A stretch of DNA of 64,000 nucleotides, from the NCBI GenBank assembly GCA_018881555.1, contig JACAXG010000069.1, forward strand, positions 1,984,001 through 2,048,000, read 5' to 3'. How positions within the stretch are numbered: position 1 is the stretch's first letter; each line of letters begins with the position of its first letter. The DNA comes from Amblyornis subalaris. Taxonomy: Eukaryota > Chordata > Aves > Passeriformes > Ptilonorhynchidae. The notes under the pieces are model-generated. The model did no database searches and was not told the origin of the DNA. It was given only the letters and a program-made list of their open reading frames with translations. The position numbers were made by a program, and so were the translations under genes. Shown piece after piece: positions 1 to 13,300 of the stretch.

Positions 1-3000
1 TCACCTGTGAGGTAGGCTCTGAGCACTCTCATGACCCCAGCGATGACTGTAGACTCTGCAGGGCTGGGTCCCAGACATTGTGAATACACCAAAGTGCTGA
101 TATCTAAAAAGGCCTGCTAGGCATTGAAGACTTTGTGAATTAGACTCAGCATTGACGCCATCACAGAGGTGTCAGGCTTCATCTGAGAGCCTTCCTAAGT
201 GTATTTCTTTAACCTTACTCATCTTTGCTGAGACTTGTTGGCTCAAATGCTTAATCCAATACAACGTATGTAATTGTTTGCAAGATGGGAACCTTTCTAT
301 TTGTCTGCATTCTGCTTTGAGGGTAACCATTTTTCTTGCACTTTTATAATTTGGAATACACTGTATTTAAATAGGGTGGGGTGGGGGGAAAGGTAAGGAG
401 GGCAGGTGGACAAAGAGAGAGAGAGAAAGACTGTGTGCGTATGTGCATACCTCTATTTCTCAGATTACATAAACATATTTAAATAGGTTTATAGGAGAAG
501 GATAATTCAGTTCCATGCTAGATCTTACTGTAACAAAAAACCCCAAGGCATTGCCAAGACTATGGGATTGGTTAGGGAGAGGAACTTTCTGCCATCAGTG
601 CATCAGTTCAGAGTCCTGCCAGGATCCTAAGGCTCCAGAGACAGATGTGCAGCTCTGGAGACAGAAACAACTGCCAGTGGGAGGAGAGAAAGGAAGCAAA
701 GGAAATGCAGAGGCATCCCATGGCATGCTTAGTTACTGCAGAGCTCATACGTGATTTTATTAGAGTGAAGGACTACTGTATGCACGGTGGTGTGGAGTGA
801 GAGGTGGGAGAGGTTCATCTGAAAGCATCAGAGAAGTCCATCAGTGCATTGCAGAGGTGAAAGGGTCAGTGGGTTGCTCTAATTTAGAAGGAAATTACTG
901 CAAATTACAAAAGTGTTTTAAATAATATTTCACAGGAGAAGAAAATACCGGATAACACTCTGGGTTCTTCTGAAACAGGAAGAAAGGTGGTGGAGATGGA
1001 TTAGAGTATTCCAGCAGGAAGATCCTGCATAAACTAACTCCCCTTTGGTCCTTCAGGCTTTCTCAAATGACATGACAGGATATCTAGCACAAAAACATGC
1101 TGAGAAAGGTTCAGATTCCAGAAACACAGTGACTCATGCATTTCCAAAACAGTGTTATAACAAGTTGCTGTCCAGATTTCCTGCTGTATTACATGTAGTG
1201 CACATTCAGTGGTGCTGCTGGCACACTTCCCTCTGAGTCAGTATAGAACCACTGCCCCAATTCAGAGCTAGGCCACCACTGCGCAGCTGGTGCTTCTGTC
1301 ATTGCAAACAGATGTGAAACAAACATCCCAATTCCTTGCAGGCATCAGTATCCTTTTACAGACGGCAAAGTCTAATTAATCTCTGATGTAGTGACCGTGT
1401 ACAAAGATGGACACTCACTTTCTACCTTTCTGTGCCCTTCCAGCTGATTACAGCAATTTTTAGTTGGATTAACATTCAGCTCTGGGGAGATGGACTCTAA
1501 GTTAGGGAAACAGAATGGGAAGTTGGAAGAGAGTTTCACTTTATACATTTTCTCTTTGTTTTAGTAAGTAATATGATGATATTAGCTCTTAATGCAGCAT
1601 GTCCTTTCCCATGGACCCTCCTCGCACTGTGTGTTTGGCAAGATCTTAAGCAGCATCGGAAACCATGTGGAGAGGTGAGGAGGAAAGTTTAAGTGGAAGT
1701 ACTGGCCTTAACCATACTGATATTAAGGGATCCACTGATGCCAGGGAACAAAATGACTTGTCCACTCCACGAACCCTGGAGTAATTCTCCTCCACGGTGA
1801 TTTCTCTCAGTTCTCCTTTTTCTATTCTGGGTCTTACTGCTAAAGAGAGGCATTTCAGCCTTTGGGAAATCTTGACCTATGTAGGCGTTTACTGTAGCTT
1901 GTAAATGAACTAGAGGAAAGAGTAATACTGATAATGAACAATTAACAGCATTGAGCATGCATTGAAATGATCATGGCCCAATCTGTTGAAAACGAAAAAA
2001 GTGAGAAACCAGAATGCAGTAATGGAGTCTTCTCTAATCTTTAGATGCCACCAAAAACACATGAAGCAAGAATAGCAGAAGTCTTGATTGTTTTTCTTTC
2101 CTTTTTAATGTATTGGTGGACCCCTTGAACAAATGACATCACGAGGCTCCATGTGCCTTCCTAGTAAAACTTTTGCTGTGTGTTAATGCTACTGTTTCAT
2201 ACCATGTGGAAATCTGGAAATAAAAAGTTCTATCCTAAAGGCAATTTATTTGAATTGGTAGTCTGGCTTGAAGGAGTCAAGTTTGAATTTCTCCCAGAGC
2301 ACATCACACTTCTCTTGAAACAGAGAGAATTTTTCAAAGGTTAGGTGTTGCTTAATGTGTGCTGGAAAAGCACCTTTGTAGATTTGCATTGAGGCAAGAT
2401 GGTATTTGAATTTGGTGGAATGCTTTACATATTCATATTGCCTGAAGGCTGGAAACTTTTTATCACCAGCAGAGTAGCAGAGATGACAGTAAAGATACAG
2501 TTCAGTCAATGGAAAATAAGATAAAAGCAGTTGTTGAGACCCAAATTTTCTTCAAAAGTTTTTTTAAATTTTTTAAATTTTTTTTTTAATGTGGAAGTCT
2601 AGGTGTCTTTTGTGGAGATGCACTGACTTGCAAGGTATGTTGTACTGGATCCCAGGGACAGCTCTGGTAAGTGCAGTTTGATCCCTGAATGGACTTCAGA
2701 TATAAAAATTAAAAACATAACAGCTTTTCTTAGCTATAATGAGAAGAGTGACATGCCATGTCCTTGCAGCTGTGACTCAGGTAACTCCCTACAACATTTC
2801 CTACAGCATTTCGCTTTCTACAGCATTCTCACTGGCTAGATCAGAATTCATTCTTTAGCTATGATGGTTTCCACAAATCTTACTCATGGAGATACAACTG
2901 TCTCTCCAAGGTTCTGAAGAGCAACCTAAATCTGTTATCCTTTTTAACCCAGACCTAAGAAGTACAAGAGAACCAGATTATAATCTGGTTTAGCCCTGTC

Positions 3001-6000
3001 CTGAATGATCCAGATAATTTATTGTAATTGTTCATTTTATTTTTTGTAATGACCTTTCTACAACACCACTCTTAAAAATTTAGATGCAAAATCAGACACA
3101 CTAAGTTGAGAACAGAGATACTGAAAGATGATGGAAGGATATGGGGGGCTTTTATACTAGTGCTTAGTGTCTGTCTCTGCAGAAAAAGGATCCATAAGGT
3201 TTATTGATGTCTGGAGACCTCTGGGTGTGTGCAGAAAGGACAATATTGTGCACACAATAACTGAAAAAATAACTGCTGCAGCCTTGGAAAACCTTACTTT
3301 TCTTCACAATTACAATTAATTTTAACAACTGCAAGACACAAACCTAAGATCACAGCTGACAACACAGCAAATAATTAGGGATGCTTTACCTTGTGGGATA
3401 TATGCATGAGTCATATTAAATAAGGAGTTATGCACTCACATTACGTAAGAATATCCATATACTCCATTACATGACATTAAAAATCCCAAACAACCAAATA
3501 ACAAAACAGAGAATAATACAACATGCGCATACCTGGGAAAGGAAAATAAATTAAAGCTGTAGAATAGCAAGGGCTATAAAAAGCAGTAAAACTTCTGCCA
3601 GAGACCTTGTAGTCTTTGCACAGACTTAGAATTATGTTTGATCCTCCTTCTTTCTCGGGGGACCCTTGTCAAGCTTTATCATTCTTTATTACGAGACTGA
3701 CATCAGTCAGCTGGTTTGTAGCCAGTTACACTAATAATAAACTGGCAGGGAGATCAGAAATTACTGGAACTATTTGGTCATCTTGAAACTGAAAATGAAG
3801 GACTACTCCAAAATTCTTGAAGGCAAAAAAGACACTCTTAAATGCCTTTTCTATAATAACCGTTTCACAGCATCAAAAGCCTACAAAGTTCAAATTGTTT
3901 CAGCTTATTTAGTGCTATGTTGGCCTTAAAAGATGTGAGGAGTTCCAGCCAACAGAATCTATCTCCTTCAAGAGGGATTTATTTAATATTAGCAAATAAA
4001 AATATATATTGTTGAGGACCCAAATCTTTAAAGGTGCAGAAATAATTTATTAAGGAGAATGACTTTTCATATCATATTGCCTACAGCATTCTAAGTAACA
4101 CACTCCATTTGTCTCATAAGGTTTATAGTCTAATATGGAAGCATTATGAGACTGGGTAGGCTTTTGCATCAGCTACACAAGCACAGTGTGTGATGTATTT
4201 GCATGTTTGACTGCCCCACTTGCAGGTTTTTTACGAAAGTCAGCTCTCCTGTGCTGAGGTCATTCACTTACAGCTTTACAATTCTAACCTCACTCCCCAG
4301 GAGGATGTACTGACTGGCTGACTGCTTTTGAAGATTCGGCCGATGTGAGAGCTTGGTAGAGTCCGGGAGTATCCTACTAATGTTCTTGTGAAAATGGAAA
4401 CAATGATACAATGTTTTCCTGTGTCTCTGCACCTCCAGGTTTTTGGGTGGAACTGCACATGTCCTGAGATAGCCTTTACTATTGCATGCCACCCTTCTAG
4501 TCACTTCCTATTATTTCTTCTACAGCTTTGGTGTGCTCAGTAAGGTCCTCAAAGTAAGAACAGCAAAGGAATCCACACAGTTATACCAATTTTGGCAGAG
4601 ATGATGCATTTGGCAGCTGGAGGGCACCCCCCTCATGTGTGTGTGGCTGGAACCTGGATCTAGCCTGGAGCAGCCATGGCTGTACCTGTGTTACATTAGG
4701 CCATCCTCGATGCTCCCGCCCCTCTATTGCCAGTGCCCCTATGCACCTCTTGCATTTGCTCAGGCCATGACACAACATGAGCTCAGTATCCCGAGAGCTA
4801 GAACCAGGACGTTTCACTGCTCCTGAGCGCCAGGCTGTCAAGCTGACTGCCACCACAGACTCATGCTCTTGGTGGACTGCATACCAAGGTGACCGCAGGA
4901 TGCAACTGATGAAGTCTGCCCCACCCAGAATAGGCAAACTTAATGACCAAAGAGTACCTCAAGGGTTCAAGCACCAGCGGGTACGTGCATGTTATTTGTG
5001 TGTCAGGTATACCCAGTGGTGCCCTCACCAAAACAGGTCAGCACCAGAATGTCTTTAGAACCCCAAAAGAGACTCTTTCTGCTTCAGTTGCACAGGTCAG
5101 TGGCTCCTCTGCAGAGATGTTTGATGGGCTATGCAAGTGTCCATTCATCTGGTGAAGAAGAACTGCCATCAGGAGTGCCAGAATGGGGACAGCTGGTAGT
5201 TAGGTTAAGAAAAACTGGACTAGTTACTCTAAAACGCAGTGTGATACAATGAACAAGTGATGGGGCTGATGGAGAAGCAAATGGCAGAAAATGGAGTTCT
5301 GAGTCTTCCATGACTTCATATATACTTTGGCTAAACATTTTAAAATAAACGTGGACAAAAAATTCACAGCTTCTCTCCAGCTGTCTGCTGGTTTGAAGTT
5401 TGTGGCTCTAGTCAGCAATGAAGGTGGTGAATCGCATGGAAATTCACACAGCACTTAGAAGAGGGAAGATCTTTTAAAGCTCTGTGACCGTTCATTACAA
5501 GTGTTTTTGAAGAGGACAGAGTGCCCTCAGTGGGTTTTTTCTTCCCCAGAAGTACATGACAACACCGACACACAACAGATTATTCACCAAATTTAGCAGT
5601 TAAGCCTGGTGCATACTTTCCGTGTGGTTCAAGTGCTATAAAATACTCCACAGAGAAATGCTACTGACAAATAACTAACATGCAAAGAACATGTACATAG
5701 GGGACCACAGTGTAACTACACACAGATCCCAGAGTGTGAGTAGTTTTCTGCCCAAGAAGTCAAAAAAAGAAAAGAGCAAGATCCACCCTGGCGTGAAATA
5801 GCCTGGTTTGGCTATTTCAAATCAGTACTTGGAAGGTACTTCAAAGGTGTATTCCTGTATGAGTTATCACTGCATGAAAAAACAAACCAAACAGCACCCC
5901 TACTCCCCCCACCCAAAAAAAAAAAAAAAAACCAGAAAATTGCACTTTCCACTTAAGTTCTGTGTATTACTTTGGTGCTCATCTTTTCAGTGAGTCTTTT

Positions 6001-9000
6001 AAAAAATTTTTTTTTTTATTTCACACTCAACAATATTGCATAAACTGTGATGCAGGTTCAACTGCATCTGAGTAACAGCTGCTGAAGTATACCCAGCTCC
6101 TTGCGTGGAAAGCGGAGTCCTGCTGTTTCTGATGGAATCTTCCCTTAACTGCCAAAATCTTCTCAAAAGCTACTTCTCCAAGGGCTGAATCAGTGCCCAC
6201 TGAAAGCAAAGGGAAAGATTCCTATTGATGGCAAGCATCCCAAGTAAGCTAGAGGTCTAGGTTGCCCTTGCCAGAAAATTTTGTTTATGTGGATTTTGAT
6301 GACTTTTAAAGCTTCTCTTTTTGTAGTTGTCTTTCATATAGATCTTACCATGCGATTTTTTTCCAGACACTTCACATACTGGAATAAGTGAGGTTGATGT
6401 GTTTCTATCCCTGATTCAACAGAGAACATAATTTTATCAAATTAATTTTTAAGAGACCTGCTTTAGTCAGGGCACAGGGAAGCATATGCAATGTTTAAAC
6501 ATTCTGCTGTCCAATGGCCTGATTTTCCCTGTATAAACACATGGGATGAAGGTAAAAGACTCAGTCATGTGTTAAAGAAAACGGTGTGGTGCCCTCACAA
6601 TAAAACCACAGAAGCCAGGTTTTTCACAAGTTTACTCAATGGTTGAAATTTACTTGCAGTTTGTCCTCAGAGGTAAGTATAGACATTCCAGTGCAGATGG
6701 GGATTGTGGCATGAACTGGGACAGTTTCCTAAGCTCTCAGGGAAGGTGTGTGAGCCTGTGGTCAGGTACATACTCCTTTGATGCCACTAAATGGCAATTT
6801 ATTACCAAGGTGCCAATCAGGTGAATAAACCTGTCTGAAAGGGGTTCATTGGGGCATGAGTTATCTATGAAAACAGACAGAAAAGGAATGAAAAAAGGTG
6901 CACCTTTAGGTAAGAGTTTATTTCTGGAGAAGCTCTAGCCCATCATTTATTGCAATTGCTGTGATGAGGTAGCTGGCTGCCTGCAGAAAGTAGTACAAAC
7001 AAGTGCACTCAGACAGCAAAAACTGCCCCCTTCTGTTATTCTTTAACTGAACTTGGTTTCTTCTGTTGGAGTAGGAGCAGAAACACTACATGCAGTTGCA
7101 ACTCATATTTTCCGTATTTTCATAGGCCAACACTGTTTTAGGCCAGACCAGTTAGTTTAAAAAAATGCAACACCCTCCTGCTGCTGCATTAAGAATAGCA
7201 AATTTTTTTGCCTCTTTGATACCACAACTAATTATTCAGAGAAGAAATCACAATTAGCTGGAATTTCGGCTATAGAGTTCACCCCTAGCTTCACACTCCT
7301 TCGGTTTATAGTGTATCAAGAGAAAAGACAAGATGACAATTGAACCTGAGCCAACCCTGTAAAAACAGGGAGCTGGTGGCATCATAAAGAAACGCTGAAA
7401 TTTTTTCAAAAGCTTAATAAATCTAGTCTCAGGAACACCACATTCAAGAGTAATCTGCTCATGGTGAGTTTCACAGAGGCAGGATATGATCTTTTGCCCA
7501 TTATTGTGAATCTGGCTGCACCCGAAATAGCAGCTATATTTCCATAACAGAGGACTTAAGTTATGCAAATCCTCCCTCTCAAGCCCAAGGACGGCAGACA
7601 GGATAGGTGAGATTCAGCCTTCCCTTTGTAAACAGACTTGCACTTCTTCAGGAGAAGAAATGCAGAGCAAACATGAGCTCTTCCGAATTCCAAGCACACA
7701 AAGCCAGCACAAAGCATCACTGGGAATCATCTTCACTGTCTCTGCCACTCTGTACCAGCCCAGACACCTTTTTCTCTTATGCTGGAAGGTGAAGGGATGT
7801 ACCCCAGTTTGCTTATGCTGACTTGAGCTCTTCTAACAAAAAACAAAAAAAAAGGTATTCACTGAAGAGATAAGCAAAAAAACAGCAAATAGGCTTCCCT
7901 CTCTTGACATGACCAGCCTGTAACTTGAATGCCCTGTGGTAATTTCATAATACAATCTCTGTTGCTCTAAGAGATGAAGCCAGATGGGCAGTGGGGACAA
8001 TGTCTCTGTTTGGTGTGGCATTTAGTATCTAGCCTGGTACTCAAATTGCAGCTGAATGACTTTGCTGTGTTGATTTGAAATGACCTGACTAATCTCAACT
8101 TCCTCTAACAGTTTAATGAAATGTCAGAAGTTAATAAGGTTCATGGAATTGAAAAAAGACCATTCAAACAATGATGAAAAGAAACACATGGACAGCAGTT
8201 TTTAAACAGTCTTTGGGCTATTGGATATAATTCAATGAGCTTTAGCCAAGCTGCAGTATAAACATACTGAGATGGGACCAAAAAAAGCTGCATTTTTCAT
8301 CTGGACTGTTTAATCTGTTTCAGGATTACAAAAAGAAGGTATATAAGAAAAGCCATAATTAGGTAATTTGAAAAAAAGAAAGAGACCCTTCCTGCCCCTC
8401 TTGGATCACCTGGTGTCTGGAAATAGAAACCACACAGCATGCAAACAGTTATGTAGCACTGGTTCCACCATCTGAAACTACAGGAGGGAGAGGTAGAGAT
8501 GATCTGGCAAGTTGAGTCCTGTTCCTTTCCAAGAGAAGTTTAATGGTGTTCTCAAGTGCAAAGGAATTGAATACAGTGATCATGGTTCCAATCTCACAGA
8601 ATACCAACTCAGAGCAGAAAGCTTACACTGTATGGCCCCATTAAGCATGGTACAATGAGCTAAACCAAACACATCAGTGCTTTGTCTATCATTAGTATTT
8701 TATTTCCTATTAAAAAGTTACTGAAAGCTCTACTAAAAGAGCATTTTCATTACTGAAGACAGATTCCAGATTTTGTGATCTGTCCATGGGAATTAATTTC
8801 TGCTGCCAGCTGAAGGAAAAAGAGATATTGTTTTGCTGGTACCGCTTCTTACCAAGCACTAATACTGTTCCCATTATTAATGTTTCCTCAGGTACCTTCC
8901 TATCTGTTATAAAGGTGACAGATGTTGCAGTTGACCTCTGAAGCACAATATCCTGGGAGGCAAAAGCATGCTTTCCAGAGGCTACCATCTCTCTCACCTC

Positions 9001-12000
9001 CCTCATGACCATTTCATTGCAGAACATGGCCATCGCAGCATCAGTCTGGCTCCTGTACACAGTAGTCTCTAGGGCTGCCCACAGTCAGACTGTATATCCT
9101 AGCTTTGACTGTCTCAGTACTCCAGGGAGTCTCTCCTCCCCATCACAACTCCAGCACTCAGTTATACTGCTGCTGCCTCTCAGGTTTCTGGGCATCCATG
9201 GACATGGGCTACAAAGGAGTTCAAGCAACCTTAGGGCTTGCATGTCCTTGCATGTTCATTAACACTTGCCCAGAGTCAAGCACTCAAAGTTAGGAGACGC
9301 CAGGTTAGAGCAGTAACAGGGAACCAACTGCTCTGGCAACCTTTGCACTCTCAAGCTGACTCCCTATGGAAAAAAGGTTACGTGACCACGTAAACAAAAG
9401 ACAACCTTTGTGCAGAAGCCTGGTGGAGGAGGAAGCAGTCTGGAGGTCAGGCAGGCAAGCCATCAACACAACAAAGTATGCAGCATTTGCCTTTATCTTC
9501 GCATATTTTTTCATGTGGCGTTCAAAAGGCTGAACTTTTAAGAAAATAGGCAATGTTACATAAAATGTCCTCCCTGAAGCCCTCTGTTTACGTGATGCAA
9601 TGTTTAAATCCCAAATGCTCATTTTTGCTGCACAGGTCATTTGAGCTACATGATTTAATCCATTAACATTACATTGCCAACCTAGACAGAACAGGAAAAA
9701 GTTATTTGTAGAAACAAATGCAGCAGTGAGAGACTGGAAGAGCAAAGGAAGACTGAGTAAGCACAGGAGAGATTCTGAAAATCATCTAGAAGCTGAAAGG
9801 CAGAATCTGGGCCATGATAAAATTACAAAACGATGCTGGGCCATTACAGAGAAGGCAATGAGATTAGTACAAGCACGGATAAAAAGAAGGTAATTCTTTC
9901 TCTTGTCATAAGAGAAGACAGCCCTAAAAGCCGCAACATCTGTCCTCGTCCTTAGAAAATACAACTACTACTGTCCATCACAATGCTCCCGCTGAAAAAC
10001 TAATCCCTTGGCATCAGTGCTCAGAGTGTGTAATACCCTACAGACATGTCCACAAATTCACCACACAGGCATATCCACAACTGCTCTTGGAGCTTCCTGG
10101 GAATTCCCCTGGCTACTCATGCTTTGGCAATGTCTGAAGGTCATGCTGGGTTAATGCCTTATGTATCTTGAGATCTGAATTTTAGCTTGATGGTATCAGC
10201 ACAGAGGATTGACTGCAGCTGCTCAAACCTCATGCAACAAAAATTTCAGTTTCCATCACTGAGTTATCACATAATATGGAGGGCTGGATTGTTAGAGTGC
10301 AATGAGGTAGGGATGGTGCCAAACAAAGGGCCTAGTACTGTAAGGAAGAAAACTTTAGATTCTTACTCAATGTCCAGAGCGGAAAGTATTTCACCTCAGA
10401 GCTTACTTCAGCAAAGCCGCAGCAAAGTTCATGTGTAAAGACAGAATTAAGTATTTCCAGCAGAAATTACTTTTCTTCTGTAAGAAGGTAATAAATTACA
10501 TTTCACAATACACCATTGGGTCCATATATTACTTTTTTTGCTTCGCTAAATCATATGATGATGTCCTGGAACAGAGAACCTAAGGAACTGAAATTAGCTA
10601 GACATCACTGCAGATGAAGTGTGTGTTTATAAAGAACTACATTTTGCGCTTGCACAAAAAAAGACACTGCAATCTACCTCTGGTCTTCTAGGGCATTTAA
10701 GTTGGCATTGAATTTTAAGGTATTATTTAATTTAGCATGCTGACAAAGAAGAGAACCCCTGAAAATGCCAGTCTACTTACACAGTCCCACCTTGCTTCTG
10801 GTGTTTGTGAAAATCTCAACTGCATGTAGTAAAATTAAAAAAAACTTTCTCATAAGAAAGTGTGCTTCATGAGATGCCAGTGTAATGAAATATTTGCTAT
10901 CACTCTAATGCTTACCAGTTTGTAATTCAAATCAAAGGTTTTAAAGGCTTGTAAAAATAAACAGTGCAGCAAGAATCTATCTCTGTAACCCAGAGCTAAA
11001 ACAGGCTTTTAGAAAGGCCCTGAATAATTTCCTTCTAAATATTAACTCAGTCATTGTACAGTGCACAACTGGAAAAAGAGACAGATACAAGACGCAATTA
11101 GGACACTTCACCAAGAACTCTGTCCTTCTTAGGAATTTCTGTTGACTACTAGATCCCAACAGAACTTAATTCTGCTAAAATCAGTGGGCATTTTACTATC
11201 AGCTTCAATGGCAAGGATATAAAGCATGGAATCATATCCAGATGGAACACGGAAGGATATAATCAAATTTAATTACCTGCATTCATCAGGGTTTGTACCT
11301 AAATTAAGCACTGAATCTATAATAAATAAGCACAAGAGCTCAATGTGAATAAGCCAACAATACTAGGAAACCTGTATCTTTTGTCCTTTCCTTTTGGTTT
11401 TCAAGTACTTCCCTTGTAAGAGTATACACAGGAGAAAATGACCAGGATGGGGCAGACATTTCTCTCTGATACAGGACAGATGATGGAAGTATTCTCCAAT
11501 TCTGATCTAAAGGCACAAAAAGTTCACAAGAAAAAAACAATTGGAAGTAATTACCGTATTCTGCAGATAGTAGTCCAAACGTGTATAAACTTATATTTCA
11601 TACAAATCAAAGGATATTTAGGAAACTGAGTGTTCTTTACAGAGTTTGAGGAGTCTAAGTCAAACAAATGGATTTACATCATTACTAAAAAAATTCACAT
11701 AATTTCCCAGAGAAACATGGTAAAAATCTAGGTTATGTTTTCACTGTCTTTCTGATGAAAATACGAACTCTTACCCTCCAATGTAATTATCTTTCCCAAC
11801 TCCTACTTCACAAACATTGCACCACTCCAACTTTTTTCCTCTTTCACTTACTTTGGAATTTAGCATTGCTTGGGGTTCTCTTTCAACTATTCTACACTTG
11901 TTGATTATTTTAATACACTGAAATTTCGCACAAAGAAGAGTTTTTACTCTCTCTCCAACCACAAAAATGACATTCCACTAGTGTCTGGCAACTTAATTAC

Positions 12001-12434
12001 TGCATGTTTTGGGTTAAGACACAGACTCATAGACGGTAGGTGAAGGAAGGTGTCTGTGTGCTTGCGCATGTACACCCTCTTAATTTGTAAACAAGAAATT
12101 TAAAAAAAAAACCAAGCCCACAACAAAACCTTCCCAGATTCTTCCAGCTTCTGTTAGGAATTATTTAAAACTTAAATTCTTTGACTTCATCCACTATTCT
12201 GAAGACTGCTGGCTTTGTCTCTCTGCTCACATTCAAAGTGTCTAGAGTAATGTAGCAGAAAAGTGAGAGACCACTAGAGAGAGACCCTACAAGGGAGGAA
12301 GCAAGCCTGTGATGAACACTGTGTACACCATGCATCCATAAAACCACATGCAACTCCCGACAAGACAACTTCACAGCACATAATAGCCCAGTAACAGAGT
12401 TGAACTGAGGTCAAGCCTAGAATACTAATTTTAA
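1..12434. other. Intergenic DNA downstream of SLC38A9
   Basis: AT-rich, with no CpG island, no CR1 copy I can recognise and no exon set that joins into a known protein. It holds poly-purine tracts, an A-run near 5,915 and a more GC-rich patch at 4,580-5,250 that is open in several frames. In human the next gene this way is PLPP1, whose 5' end points toward SLC38A9; none of its exons is seen here. Confidence 0.7.
408..430 (+). repeat. Short GA-rich simple repeat
   Basis: An uninterrupted run of GA dinucleotides inside a purine-rich stretch at the left end of the window. Confidence 0.7.
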
Positions 12435-12452
12435 TTGTCTTGTTCTAATTTT

Positions 12453-12458
12453 TTTATT
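12453..12458 (-). terminator. Poly(A) signal AATAAA, distal candidate
   Basis: A second canonical AATAAA on the minus strand, 84 nt beyond the first, followed by a short A/T tract. Either or both signals could be used. Confidence 0.45.
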
Positions 12459-12536
12459 CTCCTGACTTTTTTTGTATTGTAAGATCACAAATAACTTATG
12501 TACATATTGGTTCTGAATAAAACACTGAAACATGAG

Positions 12537-12542
12537 TTTATT
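12537..12542 (-). terminator. Poly(A) signal AATAAA, proximal candidate
   Basis: A canonical AATAAA on the minus strand about 595 nt after the SLC38A9 stop. It is the first canonical signal downstream of the stop. Confidence 0.6.
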
Positions 12543-13134
12543 GTTTCTCTTTGTTGGAATTTCCTAGAGGAAAAATATTGCCAAAACAATTTAATAGTGT
12601 ATTCAAAATGAAGAGTGCATTTTGACCCAAATGACTATAAATTAACCTAAAAAAAAGAGGAAAGACAATAATTTCTTCATTTTCCAAACAAACCAGGAAA
12701 ATAACTGCAACAAAAGAGCATTTCAAAGAGTCACTAAACAATACTGAGAAAGCATGTTTGCTAATCAAGGTAAGGACAGTTCCTTCGGAGGAAAGAGTTC
12801 CACAGCCTGAGGCTGGAAGCTTTGTGTTTGGAGAAATGTGCTGTAAAAAATTAAAATATTTGAGCTTCATTAATTTCTGATGTACATTCAACAAACCCAG
12901 GAGAACTGCAGCACTCAAATCTTAACCATTTCAATTCCCAGTAAACTGTTTTCAGAGGAGCAAGACACGTTTCAGTCAAGCGCCTGAACGATGTGTTTGG
13001 AATTTGTTTCAAAGGTGCAGCTTTTCTAAAGATCATCACATTGAGGACTGTTCTCATGCCTGACAGTGTTGCTCAAGACTGTTGCCAAATCTTGCAGTAC
13101 CACTTGTGACAGCCACGGGAGAAGGGGGAGTTTT

Positions 13135-13300
13135 TCACAATAGGAATTGTGCAATCAGATTAGCCAGTCCAAGGAGGATTATAAAGATGTGAATGATCAA
13201 TGCTGGCCACGTCAGCTGCCCAGCACGGTGCAGGGAGATCATGTAGATGAGTGATGGATACATGAATACAAAGGCCAGACCACATGTTGCTCCAGAGTAT
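13135..13300 (-). CDS. SLC38A9: SLC38A9 exon 15, coding part: TM10-TM11 and stop, residues 505-559
   Basis: The exon starts after CTTTCCTCAG and encodes [40 protein letters not shown], then [14 protein letters not shown] and TGA. Human ends VIILGVANLIVQFFM. Upstream of the acceptor, a purine/pyrimidine-rich intron tract with poly-T keeps the frame open, but it is not exon. Confidence 0.97.

Larger units (their letters stand above)
12435..13134 (-). other. SLC38A9: SLC38A9 3' UTR (approximate extent)
   Basis: AT-rich sequence after the stop codon with no repeat I recognise. It most likely ends shortly after one of two AATAAA signals, at 12,537-12,542 or 12,453-12,458. The 3' boundary is inferred, since no transcript is available. 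Open frames inside this stretch are noncoding. Confidence 0.65.

Noticed and set aside
8710..9060. 116-codon minus-strand frame
   Set aside because: It opens at GTG, no protein family is recognised, and there is no supporting promoter or exon structure.
9305..9745. 146-codon minus-strand frame left of SLC38A9
   Set aside because: It opens at TTG rather than ATG, has no recognised domain and no splice context. A chance open frame is most likely.
12538..12918. 126-codon minus-strand frame
   Set aside because: It lies in the SLC38A9 3' UTR, out of frame with the protein.
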